Assembly: GCA_947628085.1 (NCBI GenBank)
Contig: CANQYM010000001.1
Span: 154,070 to 218,069 of the forward strand
Direction of reading: 5' to 3'
Origin: an uncultured Clostridia bacterium
Lineage (GTDB): Bacteria > Bacillota > Clostridia > TANB77 > CAG-508
Length of the DNA: 64,000 nt
Numbering within the stretch: position 1 is the stretch's first letter; every line of letters begins with the position of its first letter. Below the pieces are notes generated by a model. It did no database searches and was not told where the DNA came from. It was given only the letters and a program-made list of their open reading frames with translations. This document shows positions 63,746 through 64,000 of this stretch, in pieces. A program made the translations under genes and the position numbers.

Positions 63746-63872
63746 ATTTTTAAACAATAATATAATTATATAAGTAGCTTACTGTCGCAATTTTCAATTG
63801 CTCCAATCGCACTCGCTTCGCTTCGTTTGGTCGCTGCGCACTACTTATATAATTATATTATTGTTTAAAAAT
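63746..63872. repeat. Palindromic element, copy E
   Basis: Perfect 32-bp arms 63746-63777 and 63841-63872 (TTTAAACAATAATATAATTA type) around the conserved core. Direct tandem neighbour of copy D with the same left arm. Confidence 0.88.
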
Positions 63873-63898
63873 ATTAAAATTAAAATAAAATATATAAA

Positions 63899-63928
63899 AA
63901 AAGATACGTAGTTTGTACGTATCTTTCT
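63899..63928 (-). terminator. Terminator of the HU-like gene
   Basis: Stem AAAGATACGTA / TACGTATCTTT with a 5-nt loop and seven T on the minus side, 30 nt past the stop at 63957. Confidence 0.75.
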
Positions 63929-63956
63929 ATGAATTCATATATGTTTATATAAAATT

Positions 63957-64000
63957 CTATTTTTTATTTACTAAATCTTTTAATGCTTTTCCAGCTTTAA
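63957..64000 (-). CDS. hup: HU-like DNA-binding protein, C-terminal end only
   Basis: The last 13 codons before TAG read KAGKALKDLVNKK, matching the conserved HU C-terminus (usually PAFKAGKALKDAV). The rest lies beyond the window. Too short for certainty. Confidence 0.55.
   Translation of the reverse strand, partial: KAGKALKDLVNKK

Noticed and set aside
63619..63872. Possible CRISPR-like array
   Set aside because: Only two units, each internally palindromic over its whole length, with no unique spacers between identical repeats.

Overview
The window is a very AT-rich chromosomal segment (visibly about 25-30% G+C outside one gene) of a spore-forming member of the Bacillota, most likely an uncultured Clostridia-type lineage. 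The evidence is spoVAC-spoVAD-spoVAE, a PdaA-like cortex deacetylase, RNase J, a class III fructose-1,6-bisphosphatase, a glmS ribozyme, an L20-type leader before infC, GGAGG ribosome binding sites and TTGACA-17-TATAAT promoters. No tRNA, rRNA, CRISPR array, IS transposase or prophage was seen.

Layout. 1-14.8 kb: an accessory surface-structure locus. It has an incomplete large surface protein, seven membrane-anchored TasA/camelysin-like proteins, two SipW-type signal peptidases, and a third signal-peptidase-like protein that lacks the catalytic His. Within it sit three tightly packed genes: an unknown protein, a membrane-anchored McrB-like AAA+ ATPase, and a DUF2357/McrC-like protein without a visible nuclease domain. 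15.1-18.2 kb: a divergent 1037-residue acidic protein with an AT-hook-like N-terminus. 18.2-29.7 kb: clpB, a GT2/DUF6056 envelope cluster, a GH3 glycosidase, pdaA, a pseudouridine synthase, an rRNA-type methyltransferase and ispH. 30.1-34.4 kb: an operon of two unknown proteins (one with HExxH), hpt and uvrC. 34.5-36.7 kb: glmS with its ribozyme. 36.7-43.9 kb: a DUF2508 gene, engB, a conspicuously G+C-richer purA that looks imported, the DUF951-serS pair, gltX and a HAD phosphatase. 43.9-47.9 kb: an LtaS-like enzyme and RNase J. 48.3-49.5 kb: a two-gene zeta-toxin-like kinase module. 49.6-56.0 kb: a ROK kinase and a type IV pilus-like assembly operon with a fused PilM-PilN. 56.1-61 kb: fbp, spoVAC-AD-AE and a YgjP-type metallopeptidase. 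61-62.3 kb: infC-rpmI-rplT with leader; infC starts at ATA. 62.4-64 kb: two uncharacterised proteins, tandem palindromic repeats and the end of an HU-like gene.

The most unusual elements are (1) the SipW/TasA-like locus with an embedded nuclease-less McrB/DUF2357 pair; (2) a dispersed family of palindromic intergenic elements (37.1, 37.3, 48.1 and 63.6-63.9 kb). Their 27-36 bp arms differ from copy to copy but pair within each copy, around a conserved, G+C-richer core that itself folds. A separate long palindrome with another core lies at 29.8-30.0 kb. The G+C-rich purA and the shared promoter spacer of infC and RNase J also deserve attention.
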